A DNA stretch of 14,076 nt from Rhodanobacter sp. (GTDB taxonomy: Bacteria > Pseudomonadota > Gammaproteobacteria > Xanthomonadales > Rhodanobacteraceae), in contig JAPHUU010000206.1 of assembly GCA_026193555.1 (NCBI GenBank), positions 1 through 14,076 of the forward strand. Reading direction: 5' to 3'. Shown in pieces: positions 12,972-14,076 of this stretch. The position numbers and the translations under genes are program-made. The notes under the pieces were generated by a model. It had not been told where the DNA came from. It saw nothing but the letters and a program-made list of their open reading frames with translations, and did no database searches. How positions within the stretch are numbered: the stretch's first letter is position 1; each line of letters opens with the position of its first letter.

Positions 12972-14076
12972 TCACTCCCCCCGATGCTCCAGCGCCAGGT
13001 ATTCCTCGCTCTGCATTTCGATCAGGCGGGATTCGGTGCGGCCGAATTCGGCGCGCAGGCGTTCGCCGTCGTAGAGCTCGGTGATGGGGGCGGCGGCGGA
13101 CAGCACCAGCTTGACGTGACGATCGTAGAATTCGTCCACCAATTGCACGAAGCGCCGGGCCGCGTCGTCGCTGTACGCGGTGAACTGCGGCACGTTGGCG
13201 ATGATCACGGTGGGGCCGGCCTTGGCCAGCGCGATGTAGTCGGCGACGGCACGCGGACCTTCGCACAGCGCGGCGAACTCGAACCACAGGATGCCGTCGG
13301 CGCGTTTGTGGAAGGCGATGTCGCGGCCATGGATCTGCAGCACGTCATCGCGCTGCACCGGGTCGCGGGCCTGATGACGGAAGATCCGTTCCAGCGCACG
13401 ATGTGCCTCGGGACCGGGCGGGGTCAGGTAGACCGGCGCCTGGGTCAGCGCACGCAGGCGCCAGTCGTGCGACGAGGCCATCTCGATCACCTGGCAGCGC
13501 TGCTCGATCAGCGCGATCGCGGGCAGGAAGCGGGCCCGCTGCAGGCCGTCGCGATAGAGGTGGACCGGAGCGGTGTTGGAGGTGGTGATCAGGCTCACGC
13601 CGCGCTCGAACAGCGCGTCGAGCAGGCCGGCGAGAATCATCGCGTCGCCGATGTCGTTGACCATGAACTCGTCCAGGCACAGCACCCGGCAGCGCGTGGC
13701 CAGCCCGGCGGCGACCTCAAGCAGCGGGTTCTGTCGATGGCCCAGTTCGCGCAGGCTTTCGTGCACCTCGCCCATGAAGCGGTGGTAGTGCCGACGCAGC
13801 GCGATGCCGTGCGGCAGGCTGGAGGCGAACAGATCCATCAGGAAGGTCTTGCCGCGGCCGACCGTCCCCCACAGGTACAGACCCGGCACCGGCGCGGGGC
13901 TGTCGTTGCCGAGCATCGACTTCAGCCGCCCGAGCAGCCCGTTGCCGTTGCTCTCCCGGGCCGGCGCCGTGCACAGTGCCGCATGCATGCGGTCGAACTC
14001 CGGCAGCAGCGCCAGCTGGGTCGGGTCGGATTCCCAGCGATGGGCGGCGACCCCTTCGAGGTTGCGCGCACTGGGC
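12972..14076 (-). CDS. zapE: AFG1-like ATPase ZapE, 5' end beyond window
   Basis: ZapE is an AAA+-like P-loop ATPase related to mitochondrial AFG1. In E. coli it associates with the divisome and influences FtsZ-ring stability under stress. The frame is open from the stop at 12972 to the right edge. An ATG at 13988 is internal, because 29 upstream codons (PSARNLEGVAAHRWESDPTQ onward) match the family N-terminus. About 367 residues are visible against about 375 in E. coli, so only a few are missing. From the 13988 Met, Walker A is GTVGRGKT (41-48) and Walker B RVLCLDEF (101-108); SLITTSNTAP (131-140) is the sensor region. The C-terminal AYSDDAARRFVQLVDEFYDR is typical. All catalytic motifs are intact. 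Confidence 0.95.
   Translation of the reverse strand, partial: PSARNLEGVAAHRWESDPTQLALLPEFDRMHAALCTAPARESNGNGLLGRLKSMLGNDSPAPVPGLYLWGTVGRGKTFLMDLFASSLPHGIALRRHYHRFMGEVHESLRELGHRQNPLLEVAAGLATRCRVLCLDEFMVNDIGDAMILAGLLDALFERGVSLITTSNTAPVHLYRDGLQRARFLPAIALIEQRCQVIEMASSHDWRLRALTQAPVYLTPPGPEAHRALERIFRHQARDPVQRDDVLQIHGRDIAFHKRADGILWFEFAALCEGPRAVADYIALAKAGPTVIIANVPQFTAYSDDAARRFVQLVDEFYDRHVKLVLSAAAPITELYDGERLRAEFGRTESRLIEMQSEEYLALEHRGE

Overview
This is a high-GC bacterial chromosome segment. The gene content and protein sequences suggest a gammaproteobacterium of the Lysobacterales/Xanthomonadales group, probably Rhodanobacteraceae-like (Rhodanobacter, Dyella or relatives). Pointers are a two-gene aceB-aceA glyoxylate operon facing a CysB-like LysR regulator, E. 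coli-like TruC, ArfB, GpmA and ZapE, and an intergenic segment resembling repeat DNA common in that group. The taxonomic call is inference from recollection; no search was run.

Region 1 (1-3903) is the glyoxylate shunt. aceB (malate synthase A) and aceA (isocitrate lyase, 3' end off the left edge) form a minus-strand operon, divergent from a LysR regulator. The 123-bp AT-rich gap between aceB and lysR holds three short inverted repeats, each with a 7-nt spacer, plus back-to-back -35 elements. Region 2 (3909-5733) is a minus-strand run of truC, arfB and a PlsC-type acyltransferase; the last two overlap by ATGA. Region 3 (5876-9316) holds a secreted 18/19-residue-repeat protein divergent from gpmA, a cupin gene just behind gpmA, a DUF1453/CcdC-like membrane protein, and a DJ-1/PfpI-family gene that overlaps the membrane-protein gene tail to tail by 65 bp.

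Region 4 (9317-12759) is the accessory-looking part. It starts with a 942-bp stretch without a convincing gene that holds a GC-rich hairpin, a long RAYT/REP-like palindrome with a tandem 15-mer, and two orphan reading frames. Then come a GNAT acetyltransferase with a TTG start, tspO, a second long palindrome, a second GNAT acetyltransferase and an EthD-family protein, all on the minus strand. Region 5 (12972-14076) is zapE, cut at its 5' end by the right edge.

Most of the window is core metabolism and RNA/translation housekeeping. I see no phage, CRISPR, toxin-antitoxin or secretion system and no intact transposase. The points most worth checking are the aceB/lysR control region, the repeat protein with a possible ECF-type promoter, and the two REP-like palindromes.
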